From Carex sylvatica (Eukaryota; Streptophyta; Magnoliopsida; Poales; Cyperaceae), in contig CAXKVR010000116.1 of the NCBI GenBank assembly GCA_964058845.1, forward strand, positions 62,001 to 126,000: 64,000 nt of DNA. Direction: 5' to 3'. The translations under genes were made by a program, and so were the position numbers. Within the stretch, counting starts at the first letter, position 1. Every line of letters starts with the position of its first letter. Positions 23,446 to 36,657 of this stretch are shown piece by piece. The notes beneath the pieces were generated by a model, which was not told where the DNA came from, searched no databases, and saw only the letters and a program-made list of their open reading frames with translations.

Positions 23446-24785
23446 TTAACGTAATTTAGCCTATTTTTACCGCAAATATATTGTTTTAGTGTATTTCCGC
23501 TTGTTTTAGCATATTTTAGGCGAATAACATTTTTTTTTTATTCTAACGCATTATTTTAACATATTTTTACCGAAATTAGCATATTTAGTAAATTTTTGCC
23601 ATAATTAGCGTATTTTAGCATATTTGACCGTAATTATTGTATTTTATCATATTTTAGTATATTTTGTCCGAATAACCCTATTTTTTTCATATTAACGTAA
23701 TTTAGCCTATTTTTACCGCAAATATATTGTTTTAGTGTATTTCCGCTTGTTTTAGCATATTTTAGGCGAATAACATTTTTTTTTTATTCTAACGCATTAT
23801 TTTAACATATTTTTACCGAAATTAGCATATTTAGTAAATTTTTGCCATAATTAGCGTATTTTAGCATATTTGACCGTAATTATTGTATTTTATCATATTT
23901 TAGTATATTTTGTCCGAATAACCCTGTTTTTTTCATATTAACGTAATTTAGCCTATTTTTACCGCAAATATATTGTTTTAGTGTATTTCCGCTTGTTTTA
24001 GCATATTTTAGGCGAATAACATTTTTTTTTTATTCTAACGCATTATTTTAACATATTTTTACCGAAATTAGCATATTTAGTAAATTTTTGCCATAATTAG
24101 CGTATTTTAGCATATTTGACCGTAATTATTGTATTTTATCATATTTTAGTATATTTTGTCCGAATAACCCTGTTTTTTTCATATTAACGTAATTTAGCCT
24201 ATTTTTACCGCAAATATATTGTTTTAGTGTATTTCCGCTTGTTTTAGCATATTTTAGGCGAATAACATTTTTTTTTTATTCTAACGCATTATTTTAACAT
24301 ATTTTTACCGAAATTAGCATATTTAGTAAATTTTTGCCATAATTAGCGTATTTTAGCATATTTGACCGTAATTATTGTATTTTATCATATTTTAGTATAT
24401 TTTGTCCGAATAACCCTGTTTTTTTCATATTAACGTAATTTAGCCTATTTTTACCGCAAATATATTGTTTTAGTGTATTTCCGCTTGTTTTAGCATATTT
24501 TAGGCGAATAACATTTTTTTTTTATTCTAACGCATTATTTTAACATATTTTTACCGAAATTAGCATATTTAGTAAATTTTTGCCATAATTAGCGTATTTT
24601 AGCATATTTGACCGTAATTATTGTATTTTATCATATTTTAGTATATTTTGTCCGAATAACCCTGTTTTTTTCATATTAACGTAATTTAGCCTATTTTTAC
24701 CGCAAATATATTGTTTTAGTGTATTTCCGCTTGTTTTAGCATATTTTAGGCGAATAAATTTTTTTTTTTTATTCTAACGCATTAT
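23446..24785 (+). repeat. 246-bp tandem repeat array, about 5.4 copies
   Basis: The marker cctatttttaccgcaaatat starts at 23460, 23706, 23952, 24198, 24444 and 24690, an exact 246-bp period. Units are nearly identical and the last is partial. The array lies wholly inside the 1.88-kb leader intron (23035-24914) of the PMD gene. Each unit is built of variants of taattagcgtattttagcat, so there is a shorter internal periodicity as well. Confidence 0.9.
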
Positions 24786-24915
24786 GGCATATTTTTATTC
24801 TTACTAGGGTAGTTTTGTATTATTTGATATGAATTAGCTTATTTTATCATATTTTAACAGGAATGAGCTTATTTTAGTCAAATGTAGCATGTCTAATTTT
24901 TTTTCCAAACGTAGG

Positions 24916-27700
24916 ATGGCTAGGGGACGTCCTAGGAGACCACCACCACCCGACCCTATTGATGAGCCCATTCCCGTGGATAGCACGGAGCATTTCAGTC
25001 CATTATTATGGATACCTCACAGTGAGCATCGAGTCTCACTAGCATCCCGAGAGGTACGTGATTACTTTATTTTTTTCTTTTTTTACGTTAAATTTTTTTA
25101 GAGTTCTCATATTTTTAGATTTTTATGTTGTTTGTTTTTTTTTCAACGCAGAGTCAGGAGTCTCTAGAAAGCAAGTGTCGGGTTTATGGCATGCAGTACT
25201 ACTCTCTGATGGACCCGTATCTACACAATCTGGGGTTGTACCATTTGGTCGATATATTGGAGACGGAGAGCAAGGCCATTAATGCGTCCCTCATTCAGGG
25301 GCTAGTGGAGCGATGGCGCCCCGAGACACACACATTCCATTTGCCGTTCGGAGAGATGACAGTGACTCTCCAGGACGTGAGTGTCCTTTGGGGTTTGCCT
25401 ATCCAGGGTGTGCCCATCGGTGGCATATCTGACCCCACTGACGAGAACATGATTAATGCCAGCCTCGCAGAGCTGTTGGGAGCAGAGCCAGATGTACGTG
25501 ATAATGGTGGGAGATCGAGATTTCATCTGAAGAAGACGGCGCTGCGAGCTCTGTTTGCCGATCGAGGTTTGCATTGGCGATCCACGCAGCATGACATTGA
25601 GAGGTACTTTTATAAACCATTATATATATATATATATATATATTTATTTTGTATTTTATTTCATTGCAAAAAATGGGTTGGTCCCTAATTTTGACATTTC
25701 AGATACACACGGGCTTTCGTGATGGACCTATTTGGTTCTGTCATGTTTCCTGATTCGAGCAGTGATGCCATTCCGATTATGTATCTGGAGCTGTTGAGAG
25801 ACCTTGGGTCATCAAGAAAGTACAACTGGGGTGGAGCCGTCCTGGCACATCTTTACTCGAACCTGTGCCATGCTTGCAAGGTCAGTATGTTATTGTTGTC
25901 TTATTTTTAAAAATTAACTTGTTCCGACGTCTAATATTCTTCAAATTGCAGCCTAAAAGTAAGAAGATGTACGGGCCGACACTTCTACTGCAGCATTGGT
26001 CGTGGTCGCGCATACCAGTGGCGGTGCCCGTGCAGAATGAGTCACTACATTCGGGAGAGCCCGATGATGCATATCACCCGGCATTTGGCAAGAAATGGTA
26101 CGGGAATCACAGCTACGTGGACACGCCTCACGGAAAGCCAGCAGGCATCAGGTTGGTCCGTGGTCAGTTGCAGAGTCTGGGTGACACGCAGGTGAGCTGG
26201 ACTCCGTATGCTGAGTCATACTGTGAGGGGAGCCTGCCACAGATTATATCAGATGATGAGGAGATGTGGCTCTACAGGGGTCCGCTGATTTGCTTCTGGA
26301 TAGTGGAGCATCACTATCCAGACCGGGTGCTCCGTCAGTTTGGACTTCCTCCACTCATCCCCGCAGATCCAGACATCCCGAGATCTATTATCACGAGGCT
26401 ACACGGGTACGTACAAGTTATGTTTTTCTTGAATTTTGTATTTAATATTAGTTGTTGTAAACACTAATTTGCATGTAACATATTAATTACAGGACGTACC
26501 ACGGTAATCACGCCGATAGAGATTGGAGTACGGCTTTCCTGGAGCACTACGACAGAGCAGGGACCATGAGGGAGAACTTGTGGCATATGTCGGAGGATTA
26601 TGAGACGCAGCTGCAGGGGTCTCCCCTACTGAGATACCAGGCTTGGTACCTGCGGGTCGGCATGGCATCAGTGTATCTTGAGGGAGATTACGGCAATTAT
26701 CTCCGCTCCAAGATCTTCGAAGATGATGGTTATACTCCCACTGGCAGAAAAGGGGCTCGTGATGTAAGTAATGCACCTAAAACAACTCATTTTGACCATC
26801 TTTTTAACCTTTTTTTTCTAATGTTTCTTATTTTAATTTTTTTAGTTGCTACTAGCGGTTAAAGGTGGAGCACATTCAATCGTTTGTCTTGGAAAGCGTG
26901 GCTTCAGGGCTTTTGGACACACAATGTTGAACTACTTTGCGCCTTGTATTGAGGGCCACGGCCACGAGGCCAAGCTAGTCACGATGCTCAGAGACGCCGG
27001 AGAGGACATCGATTGGCGCAGAGTACATAGGGATGAGCCCGACGCGCCACCTGTTATGACTGCTGATATGCCACCAGAGCCCGCAGACCAGCCAGAGTGG
27101 GACTACCACCGTTGGGTTCTGGGCATGTCTAGTTGGCACGCCTATTTTGACCAGTATGGACGTCCGTGTCTTCCCCAGGTTCGGTATTATTTATTTTATG
27201 TCAAGTTAGTTAACATTTTCTCATTCAGTAAAGTAAGTTAGTTAAAATTTATTGAATTATTTGTTTCCTTGCAGGGTCCTGCCTACATGCCGACACAGCC
27301 TGAGCACCAGGCTCGATCTCCGGAGATTCAGTCTATGCATGAGTCTCAGGGCATGGAGTTCAGCCTTGCAGATCTAGCTCCAGGTGATCAGTGGGATACA
27401 GTCGCTTCTCCTGCACCGCATCAGCCGTATCCAGCGAGGGCTCACGATTGGGAGGCCTCTGGTAGCGGGACTCAGCCTGACCTATCCTTGTTTCATACCC
27501 CTCTGCCAGCTACACACGCCGCCGAGGATCCATGGGGTACAGCACTCACGATGAGCAGAGAGCCTGAGCCAGAGGTCGAGATCACACCAGCTCGTGTGGC
27601 GCAGGAAGGAGAAGTACAGTGGAATAACTGGCATCGAGTTTTCACCAGAGAGAACAGAGGCAGACCAGCTGACCGATATTCCGATTCGCGGTATCATTGA
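24916..27700 (+). CDS. Plant mobile domain (PMD, MAIN-like) protein
   Basis: PMD (aminotransferase-like plant mobile domain) proteins occur both as host genes acting with PP7-like phosphatases in gene silencing and as cargo of transposons. Here the gene lies inside a Mutator-type element. Seven coding exons join in frame: 24916-25053, 25152-25603, 25703-25880, 25952-26406, 26493-26763, 26846-27178 and 27275-27700, giving 750 residues. The ATG lies one base after the leader-intron acceptor (acgtag). The N-terminus is basic and proline-rich (MARGRPRRPPPPDPIDEP). The PMD core follows in exons 2-4: the YYSLMDPYLHNLGLYHLVDI region, LVERWRPETHTFHLPFGEMT, VTLQDVSVLWGLPIQGVPIG and YNWGGAVLAHLYSNLC. 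The acidic, Pro/Gln-rich C-terminus (exon 7) looks disordered. No frame break is seen. Confidence 0.85.
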
Positions 27701-27918
27701 TAGAGAGTTTTTTTATTGTTTTCTTTGTAGTGTTTTATGTTTTATTATGTATTATGTACGCTGATAGCTTATTATGATTTTTGTTCTGAGTTTAGCTATG
27801 TTTTATGGTAGTATTTATACAACAGAAAAAATAATAAGAGAAACACTACATAATTAAGAACAAAAAACATACTAATAGAACCACTAAATCAAAAACAAAA
27901 GAACACTAAACAAAAAAA

Positions 27919-28650
27919 ACGAGGGTGCAAAGTTGGGGTCGGAATGAAAACGTCATCAGTTCGGGCTATTTTTGAGCTCTTATACCTCACGATCCGTTCG
28001 GAGATTTCGTATGAAACCTTACAGTCCTGTTTGGAAATGTCAACAATGCATGTCGCTCAATTTTCATGATTTTTGGAGATAGTTTGCTCCGAGAACGAGG
28101 GTGCAAAGTTGGGGTCGGAATGAAAACGTCATCAGTTGGGGCTATTTTTGAGCTCTTATATCTCACGATCCGTTCGGAGATTTCGTATGAAACCTTACAG
28201 TCCTATTTGGAAATGTCAACAATGCATGTCGCTCAATTTTCATGATTTTTGGAGATAGTTTGCTCCGAGAACGAGGGTGCAAAGTTGGGGTCGGAATGAA
28301 AACGTCATCAGTTCGGGCTATTTTTGAGCTCTTATACCTCACGATCCGTTCGGAGATTTCGTATGAAACCTTACAGTCCTGTTTGGAAATGTCAACAATG
28401 CATGTCACTCAATTTTCATGATTTTTGGAGATAGTTTGCTCCGAGAACGAGGGTGCAAAGTTGGGGTCGGAATGAAAACGTCATCAGTTGGGGCTATTTT
28501 TGAGCTCTTATATCTCACGATCCGTTCGGAGATTTCGTATGAAACCTTACAGTCCTGTTTGGAAATGTCAACAATGCATGTCGCTCAATTTTCATGATTT
28601 TGGGAGATAGTTTGCTCCGAGAACGAGAGTGCAAAGTTGAGATCGGAATG
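27919..28650 (+). repeat. 176-bp tandem repeat, about 4.1 copies
   Basis: The marker gagggtgcaaagttggggtc starts at 27921, 28097, 28273 and 28449 (degraded at 28625), exactly 176 bp apart. Units differ at very few bases. The array lies 220 bp downstream of the PMD stop codon. Open frames across it are repeat artefacts. Confidence 0.9.
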
Positions 28651-28768
28651 AAAATATCTTACAATGTAAAATTTAAACAAAGGCATTTAAAATAATACAA
28701 CACATTCACATAAAATAATACAACATGTAATCAAACGATACAATACAACTATACAAATTATATTAAGT

Positions 28769-28925
28769 CATCGTCTAAAATTCAATCCCCTCAGCACACG
28801 AGATCCCCATGATGATGTGCTTCTTCTAGCTGGTTGTACTGCTTCTTCTTGCTGAACAGTAAATAAAATATTTAAAAAATGAACAGTACGTACCTGTAGC
28901 AGCTCCTTCTCCTTCTCTCTTTCTC

Positions 28926-28957
<32 letters not shown>

Positions 28958-28987
28958 CTTCTCTCTTTCCTCTGGCTGAAGGCAGCT
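28769..28987 (-). other. Cryptic minus-strand exon pair in the PMD MULE
   Basis: On the minus strand a Lys/Arg/Glu-rich purine tract ends in donor acag|gtacgt (about 28895). A clean acceptor (ttactgttcag, about 28857) follows after only some 40 bases. Joining them leaves an open frame ending EEAVQPARRSTSSWGSRVLR and then GLNFRR before a stop. There is no ATG, and the intron would be unusually short. It may be the decayed 3' end of a second, convergently transcribed gene of this element family. Weak. Confidence 0.3.
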
Positions 28988-29039
28988 CCTCCTTATAAGG
29001 AAAAACCAGGGGAAAAAAAAAAAAAAAAAAAAAAAAAAA

Positions 29040-29186
29040 CCCGGACCGCCCCATTTTTAGGCAGTCAGGAATTTTAATTCCGGACCGCCCCATTTTTAGG
29101 CGGTCAGGGCATTTTTAAAAATTTGGCTGGAACCCTGTTATTTTTAACAATTTGTTTTTTTTTTTGGGTATTTTTAAAAATGTCGG
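29040..29186 (-). repeat. Right terminal inverted repeat of the PMD MULE
   Basis: Complement of 22746-22892 with about three differences. A run of about 28 A lies immediately inside it (29012-29039). Confidence 0.85.
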
Positions 29187-29195
29187 AATTTCAAA

Positions 29196-30214
29196 ACAGA
29201 TCCCTATATTTAAATAGATACCGAATTTCAATTGTTCAGCTAAGAGTTAATGAAAACTAATTGTAATAAGTCAGATACCCACTGAAGGAGGTCAGAATAA
29301 GTAAAGCTCGGAGAATAATTTTGTCAGTAGAAAAAATCGCGCTTTTTTCTTTCTTATTGTAATTATTTTTTTATTATGCTTTTTCACTTAAATATTTATT
29401 TTAAATAAGATTTTGTATAACACAGTAACAGCATTAGTTTGCTTGCTTAATGAGAATTTTAGTAGATATGTCAGTTAAGTTGAACAGAAAACACCTAAAT
29501 TTTTTTAGACAGAAAACATCTAAATTCAAAATGCAAATATGACAACATCATCCATCATATATAATTTATAAAATAAAAATATATAAATTTTATGTACTTT
29601 TTCTTCAATTTATTTAATCAATATCAAACACCTACGAACATATTTTTTTGTATCAGAATTAATTTTAAAGAATTGAAATATATATATATATATAAAAACT
29701 TATCCTTCTGTATCATTTGATTGTTGTCCATTGTTTAACATTAAAAAAAAACCATTTAAAAAACAGCAAAAAGAGCAATGGAAACAAACAGTTAATATTT
29801 GTATGAGTTATACCTGAAAGAATTGTATCAATTGATTTTGAATTTGATTATCAAACTCATCGTGATCTAATTTAACCCTCCATTTCATCCATAGCCATAA
29901 TTCGTATACCTAGTTCTTATGAAACCTTCATTGTTTGTTTCGTAATTAAGAGCATCCACAATGGAGATTTCTTTCCAAATTCTAATTTGACGTGGCAGAT
30001 TTTATCTTAATTGTTTATTCGATTCGGAGAAAAGTAACAAAGTGTTGTGCTATCTATGTGACTTCTCGTATTGCTGGAAAAAAAAAGACAATGAAGAGCT
30101 TTAATACGGAAAATTACAGGGAAGAAGCCTCAGACAATCACGGGAGATAATGTCGCTGCATAGGCAAGCTGCTATACAATATGCCTTGAACCATATGCTG
30201 ATGTTATAAAATGA
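29196..30214. other. Intergenic, AT-rich
   Basis: No gene is recognised. A motif common at MITE ends (agagcatccacaatggagat) lies at about 29948-29967; its partner was not found. Confidence 0.4.
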
Positions 30215-30575
30215 GAGTAGAACTAGGGTGTTCTTAGTTCACTAAAAGTGTTTGATGAGCTTAACTTCAAAATTTATTAAATCGGTTTTAAATTATGAAT
30301 TCGAATTGTTAGGAATTGTTGACCTTATGAGTGATGCGTCTACATGTGAAAATTATAAACATTCGAATTAATTTAGTATAGAGTCAAACGGTCAAAATTA
30401 GAAGGTTAATAAATTAATTTTAGTGTATTCATTTTTTGAACGTTTTTTGACCGCTTGACTTTATACTAAATTAATCCGAATGTTTAAAATTTTCACATAT
30501 AGATGCATCACTCATAAGATAAGTGGATTTCAACGGTTCGGATTCTTTATTTGAAACCAATTTGATTTAAATCCA
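30215..30575. mobile_element. Mutator-type MITE (agaactaggg family), right end damaged
   Basis: The left end gagtagaactagggtgttct is clear and the interior matches the copy at 5612-6004. The right terminus is degraded, so the end coordinate is approximate and no clean target duplication can be read. Confidence 0.55.
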
Positions 30576-31384
30576 TTAACTAATTGAGTACTCGATAAAA
30601 TAAAAACAATGTTTTGACTTATATTTTTCAATATTTTGACTTATAATTTTTGATGTTTTAACTTATAATTCTAATTGCCAATCATTCAAAAAAAATATTT
30701 TGATTTTAACACTAAATTTAACCCAAATTACAAATTAAACATCCAAAGAGAGACAAAAAAATTTATAGCAAAAGATAAAGTCGTTAGGTACCGATAGATC
30801 ACCACCAAAACTCAAAATTCAGGAGAAGCGGCTGCCCCCTCTAGCTCTATACTGGGTCCGTCCCTATCGTATCGTATACACAAGATGAACTTGAATAAAA
30901 AAATGTTAACTTAATGGATAAAAATATAGATAATAATTTTTTTTCTTGATAAGTTGAGTAAAAACTATTTTGTATCTGTTACTCTATAGCAGCTATAGAG
31001 TAATTGATAAATATTAAATTATTTATAATATTTTTTTGTTTATGTATATAATTAACTATATAATCTTTTGTTATTATTATCAGATTGATTTATACAACAT
31101 TATATATTCTTTTATTAAGTAATTTATAAAAAACAATAATTTAGTAAACATTTATATTATTTTTAATTATTAATATATGATAAAATTGAGTTACAACATT
31201 TTATATTGCTATATTTAATTAATAATTTCTAATTTCTAAACTAGTGCAATAAATATTATTATAATTTGTATATATTATGATATTACATATATGACATGTT
31301 TAATATATTATTTAATTGTTATATTTTAAATTAAATTATATAAACTATAAATTTATTCAATAATTATTTACTATACGTTTAATA
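30576..31384. other. AT-rich intergenic stretch
   Basis: Low-complexity AT sequence; nothing coding is seen. Confidence 0.5.
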
Positions 31385-31393
31385 TATTATCTA

Positions 31394-32007
31394 GGAGCAA
31401 TTTCATGTCTATCCCTCAAAAGTTTTAATATTACGTATTTATTCCTCCAAAATCAATAATTACATATTTATCTTTCAAAATCATACAAACTCACATATTT
31501 ATCCAATCTCACTCTATAATATATAAAATATCTCCAAAACTTATGCTCTTTGTTTTTGTCTCTTTAGTTCATCCAAGTTCTCTTCTCTCTAAAGCGTCAA
31601 ACCTTCTACCTCTCTCTCCAAACGAAAATAAAAAATTAAAGCAGTGAGGGGCGGCATAAATATGTGAAAGGGGAGGCGACTAGGGAAAGCGGAGAGAAAT
31701 CTGTAATTTGACACGTTTGGAGAGAGAGGCGGGGATGTTTAGCGCCTTACAGAGAAGAGAACTCAGACATACTAAAGAGATCGAATGACATAATGGTCAA
31801 TATATTATTAATTAATATTGTAAAATAAATTTTTAAAGTTTTAAAAATATTATTTAATTATTTTTCGAGATATTTGATATGTTATAGAGTTAAAATGGAT
31901 AAATATGTGAGTTTGTACAATTTTCAAGAATAAATATGTAATTACTGATTTTGGAGGGATAAATACGTAATATTAGAACTTTTGAGGGATATATATGAAA
32001 TTCCCCC
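31394..32007. mobile_element. Long-TIR Mutator-type MITE upstream of chitinase
   Basis: A 614-bp fold-back element with ends ggagcaatttcatgtctatc and its near complement. It is flanked by the perfect 9-bp duplication tattatcta (31385-31393 and 32008-32016). Its right end lies about 135 bp upstream of the chitinase TATA box. A second copy follows the same gene at 33862. Confidence 0.75.
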
Positions 32008-32140
32008 TATTATCTAACCAACTCTAACAGCCTTATAATAGTCTTATTAATTACAATTTGTTGTAACTGTCTAACTAATTTCAAGTATCTAAAGTCGGTT
32101 AACCCATGATACAGTAGTGTCTGTATTAAACCTAGCTCCC

Positions 32141-33562
<1,422 letters not shown>

Positions 33563-33861
33563 GATTTAGAGTTTGGTCAGAACTGGAAATGAGTGATTAT
33601 TTACATATATTGAATTAATCAATCATGTAGGCATATATAGGCTGCTACGATATATTAATTTGTGGAAATAAAATTACAATTTTATCAATTCTTTATTGCA
33701 TTTAAAAGCATGGTTGAATGTGTGATTATGGCGGTGGCCCAGTCAACAATTTACTGAGAGTCTGAGAGAGACTTTTCTTTGACATCCTTTCCTTGAAATG
33801 GTCAAGGGAGAAGACTTAATTGGCAAAAGTAGCGTTAAAATTTACTTGCTATATATATATA

Positions 33862-34547
33862 GGGGCAATTTCATGTATATCCCTCAAAAATTTCAATATT
33901 ACATATTTATCCCTCCAAAATCAATAATTACATATTTATCCTTAAAAATCATACAAACTTACATTTTTGTCCAATCTAACTCCATAACATATCAAATATC
34001 TCCAAAAATAATGAAATAATATTATTTAAAACATAAAAAAAAAAAAAAATTTACAGTATTAGTTAAAAAAATACGTTGACTATTATATTCTTCGTTTTTT
34101 TCCTCTTTAGTCTGCCTAAGTTCTCTTCTCTATAAGACGCCAAACCTCCTATCTCACTCTACAAACGAAAATTGAAAATTAAAGCAGCTAGGAGCGGCAT
34201 AATCTGTTAGATGGGATGCGACTATAGAAGGAGGTAAGAAATCTGTGATTTGGCATGTTTAGAGAGAGAGGCGGAGAAGGTTTGACGTCTTACAGAGAAG
34301 AGAACACAGGCGGACTAAAGAGATCAAAGGACATAATAGTCAACATATTATTAATTATATTGTAAAATAAATTTAAAGTTTTAAAAAAATATTATATAAT
34401 TATTTTTGAAAATATCTGATATGTCATAGAGTTAGATTGGACAAATATGTGAATTTGTACAATTTTCAAGGATAAATATGTAATTACTGATTTTAGAGGG
34501 ATAAATATGTAATATTAAAACTTTTGAGGGATATATGAAATTTCCCC
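33862..34547. mobile_element. Long-TIR Mutator-type MITE downstream of chitinase
   Basis: It has the same family ends as 31394-32007 (ggggcaatttcatgtatatc and complement). It is 686 bp long and flanked by atatatata at 33853-33861 and 34548-34556, a low-complexity but consistent 9-bp duplication. Confidence 0.65.
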
Positions 34548-34565
34548 ATATATATATATATATAG

Positions 34566-34599
<34 letters not shown>

Positions 34600-34600
34600 A

Positions 34601-35012
34601 TGGGCTATGGTGCATTGCAATATATGTATAGCCTTCTTTGTACATTGGACTATAAGTCACGTGATTCAAAGTTCAAATAATCGATCTAAACCGTTCAAAT
34701 TATTGTCCATATAATTAATATGTGTTTGGAGACCAAATTTTATATTTTTTTATATTTTTTTTACTATTTATTAAGATGGTTTGAAGATTATTATTTTTAT
34801 TAAAATTCTACACCATTAAAAAAAGAGCAATTTTCAAACCACCTTAATAAATAATAAAAAAATTCCAAAAAATATAAAATTTGGTCTCCAAGCACATTTT
34901 AATATAGATTAAACATCTAACTGTTTGGATTGATTATTTTGAACTATGAAACTAGAGATATGAGCGCGAATTAAAACGCCCCTATTAATTCACAAAGTAG
35001 TGTAGCCTTACT
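34601..35012. mobile_element. Fold-back MITE (tggtctccaagcac family)
   Basis: The ends tgggctatggtgcattgcaa and its diverged complement near 35008 enclose inverted arms. They contain ttggtctccaagcacatttt and the motif for ccgaaccgttcaa. It is embedded in ga/ta microsatellite sequence that hides any target duplication. Confidence 0.5.
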
Positions 35013-35046
35013 CTCTCTATATATATAAAGAGAGAGAGAGAGAGAT

Positions 35047-35447
35047 GAGGGATCCAATTACACCATTTTATGGTGACACATCTTGACACCAAATTTTTAT
35101 AAGTTATTTTTGTGATTTCAAAATTCAAATAGTCGATCCGAACCGTTCAACGTGATGTCCATATTAAAATGTACTTGGAGACCAAATTTTACATTTTTTG
35201 AAAATTTATTACTATTTATTTATAATTTTTTTAAATTATTGTTTTTCAATGGTCCAAAATTGTCTGAAAATAATAATTTTGTACACATCTTAATAAATAA
35301 TAAATAAATTCCAAAAATCACATTTTAATATAGAGATCGTGTTGAACGGTTCGGATCGTCTATTTGAATTTTAAAATCGTAAAATGACTTATAAAAATAT
35401 GGTGTCAAGATGTGTCACCATAAAATGATGTAATTGGATCCCTCCTC
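35047..35447. mobile_element. Fold-back MITE (gggatccaattac family)
   Basis: Near-perfect terminal inverted repeats (gagggatccaattacaccat and complement) enclose arms with the common ggagaccaaattttacattt core. The element lies between (ga)n and (ta)n tracts. Confidence 0.6.
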
Positions 35448-35470
35448 ATATATATATATATATATATATA

Positions 35471-36022
35471 GTTGGGCTAAAATGAGCCATGACTTATTTC
35501 GCGTTGGCGAGCCATGACTCATTTTAGTCATTTTAAAAATTTAAACAACTGATCCGAACCGTTCATCTTGTTCTCCATATTGAAATGTGCTTGGAGACCA
35601 AATTTTATATTTTTTGAAATTTTTGTGCATTACAATGCATAGGTATTTTTGTGTATTGGACCATAAATCATTGGATTCAAAGTCCAAATAACCGATCCAA
35701 ACCGTTCATCTTATTCTCCATATTAATATGTGCTTGGAGACCAAATTTTATATTTTTTGAATTTTATTTTACTATTTATTAAGCCACTGTGAAAATTGCT
35801 GATCCAATGGTGCCTTTTGATTTACTGTTACCGTTGGATCAACGATTTTCAAAGTGGCTTAATAAATAGTAAAAAAATTCTAAAAAATGTAAAATTTGGT
35901 CTCCAAGCACATATTAATATGAAGAACGAGATGAATGGTTTGGATCAGTCATTTGAACTATGAATCAGTGATTTATAGTCCAATGCACAAAAATACTTAT
36001 GCATTGCAACGTACCATAACCC
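35471..36022. mobile_element. Overlapping fold-back MITE pieces
   Basis: At least two related elements are joined. The core for ctccatattgaaatgtgctt occurs twice in the same orientation (about 35575 and 35718) and once inverted (about 35910). The inner part pairs tgcattacaatgcataggta with its complement near 35990. Borders are approximate. Confidence 0.45.
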
Positions 36023-36149
36023 ACCCCTCTCTCTCTCTATATTATAAAACAATTTTAATTAGGATTCACATGAATAAGGTTGCACAGAAGAAAAATATAA
36101 AATGTGAAAAAAGAGAGCCTATCCACCTGTTGTTCATCCTTAATGAAGA

Positions 36150-36545
36150 GATTTTCATTGTTAATTGTTTATACTTACTTTTAAATTAGTCTCAGTTATA
36201 TCTTATCCTAACCTATTATATATTAGCTTATCCATATATACAATTTCATAGAGACAATTTCATGTTTATACTCACTTAAAATTAGTTTGAGTTACATCTT
36301 ATTCTTACCTATTAAATATAAATGGAAATATTTTCATGTTATACTCACTTAAAATTAGTCCGAATTTATACTCACATTTAATGAAGACATTTTCATGTTT
36401 ATATATACTCTCTTAAAATTAGTCTGAGTTATATCTTCTCATTATCTATTAAATATTAGCTTATCCATACAATACACACCTAATGGAGACATTTTCATAT
36501 TTATACTCACTTAAAATTAGTCTAAGTTATACATTATCCTTACCC
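36150..36545 (+). repeat. Degenerate tandem repeat
   Basis: The phrase tttatactcacttaaaatta, followed by gtctgagttatatctt, recurs imperfectly at about 36170, 36265, 36338, 36402 and 36505, with spacing of about 65-105 bp. Confidence 0.5.
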
Positions 36546-36657
36546 CTTAAGATAAGATAACGAGTAACGAAACAAATAACAATAATTAACGAATAAATTG
36601 ATTATATATGTAATTTAATCCAAAAATATAACCAATAAATGCATATATTAAATTCAT

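Larger units (their letters stand above)
22746..29186. mobile_element. Mutator-type (MULE) element carrying a PMD gene
   Basis: A 6441-bp element with 147-bp terminal inverted repeats (22746-22892 and 29040-29186) that differ at about three positions by eye. A perfect 9-bp target duplication, aatttcaaa, lies at 22737-22745 and 29187-29195. Long terminal repeats plus a 9-bp duplication are diagnostic of the Mutator superfamily. Inside are a TATA-driven, intron-containing PMD gene, two different tandem-repeat arrays (246 bp and 176 bp), and a faint minus-strand exon pair. I see no transposase with Mutator signature motifs. The element is probably non-autonomous or moved by a related transposase in trans. 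The near-identity of the repeats suggests fairly recent insertion. Confidence 0.85.

Noticed and set aside
23446..24785. Regular repeat resembling a CRISPR array
   Set aside because: Units are contiguous 246-bp tandem copies with no spacers, in a plant intron.
28163..28408. Minus-strand frame over the 176-bp repeat
   Set aside because: It is a repeat-unit translation, not a gene.
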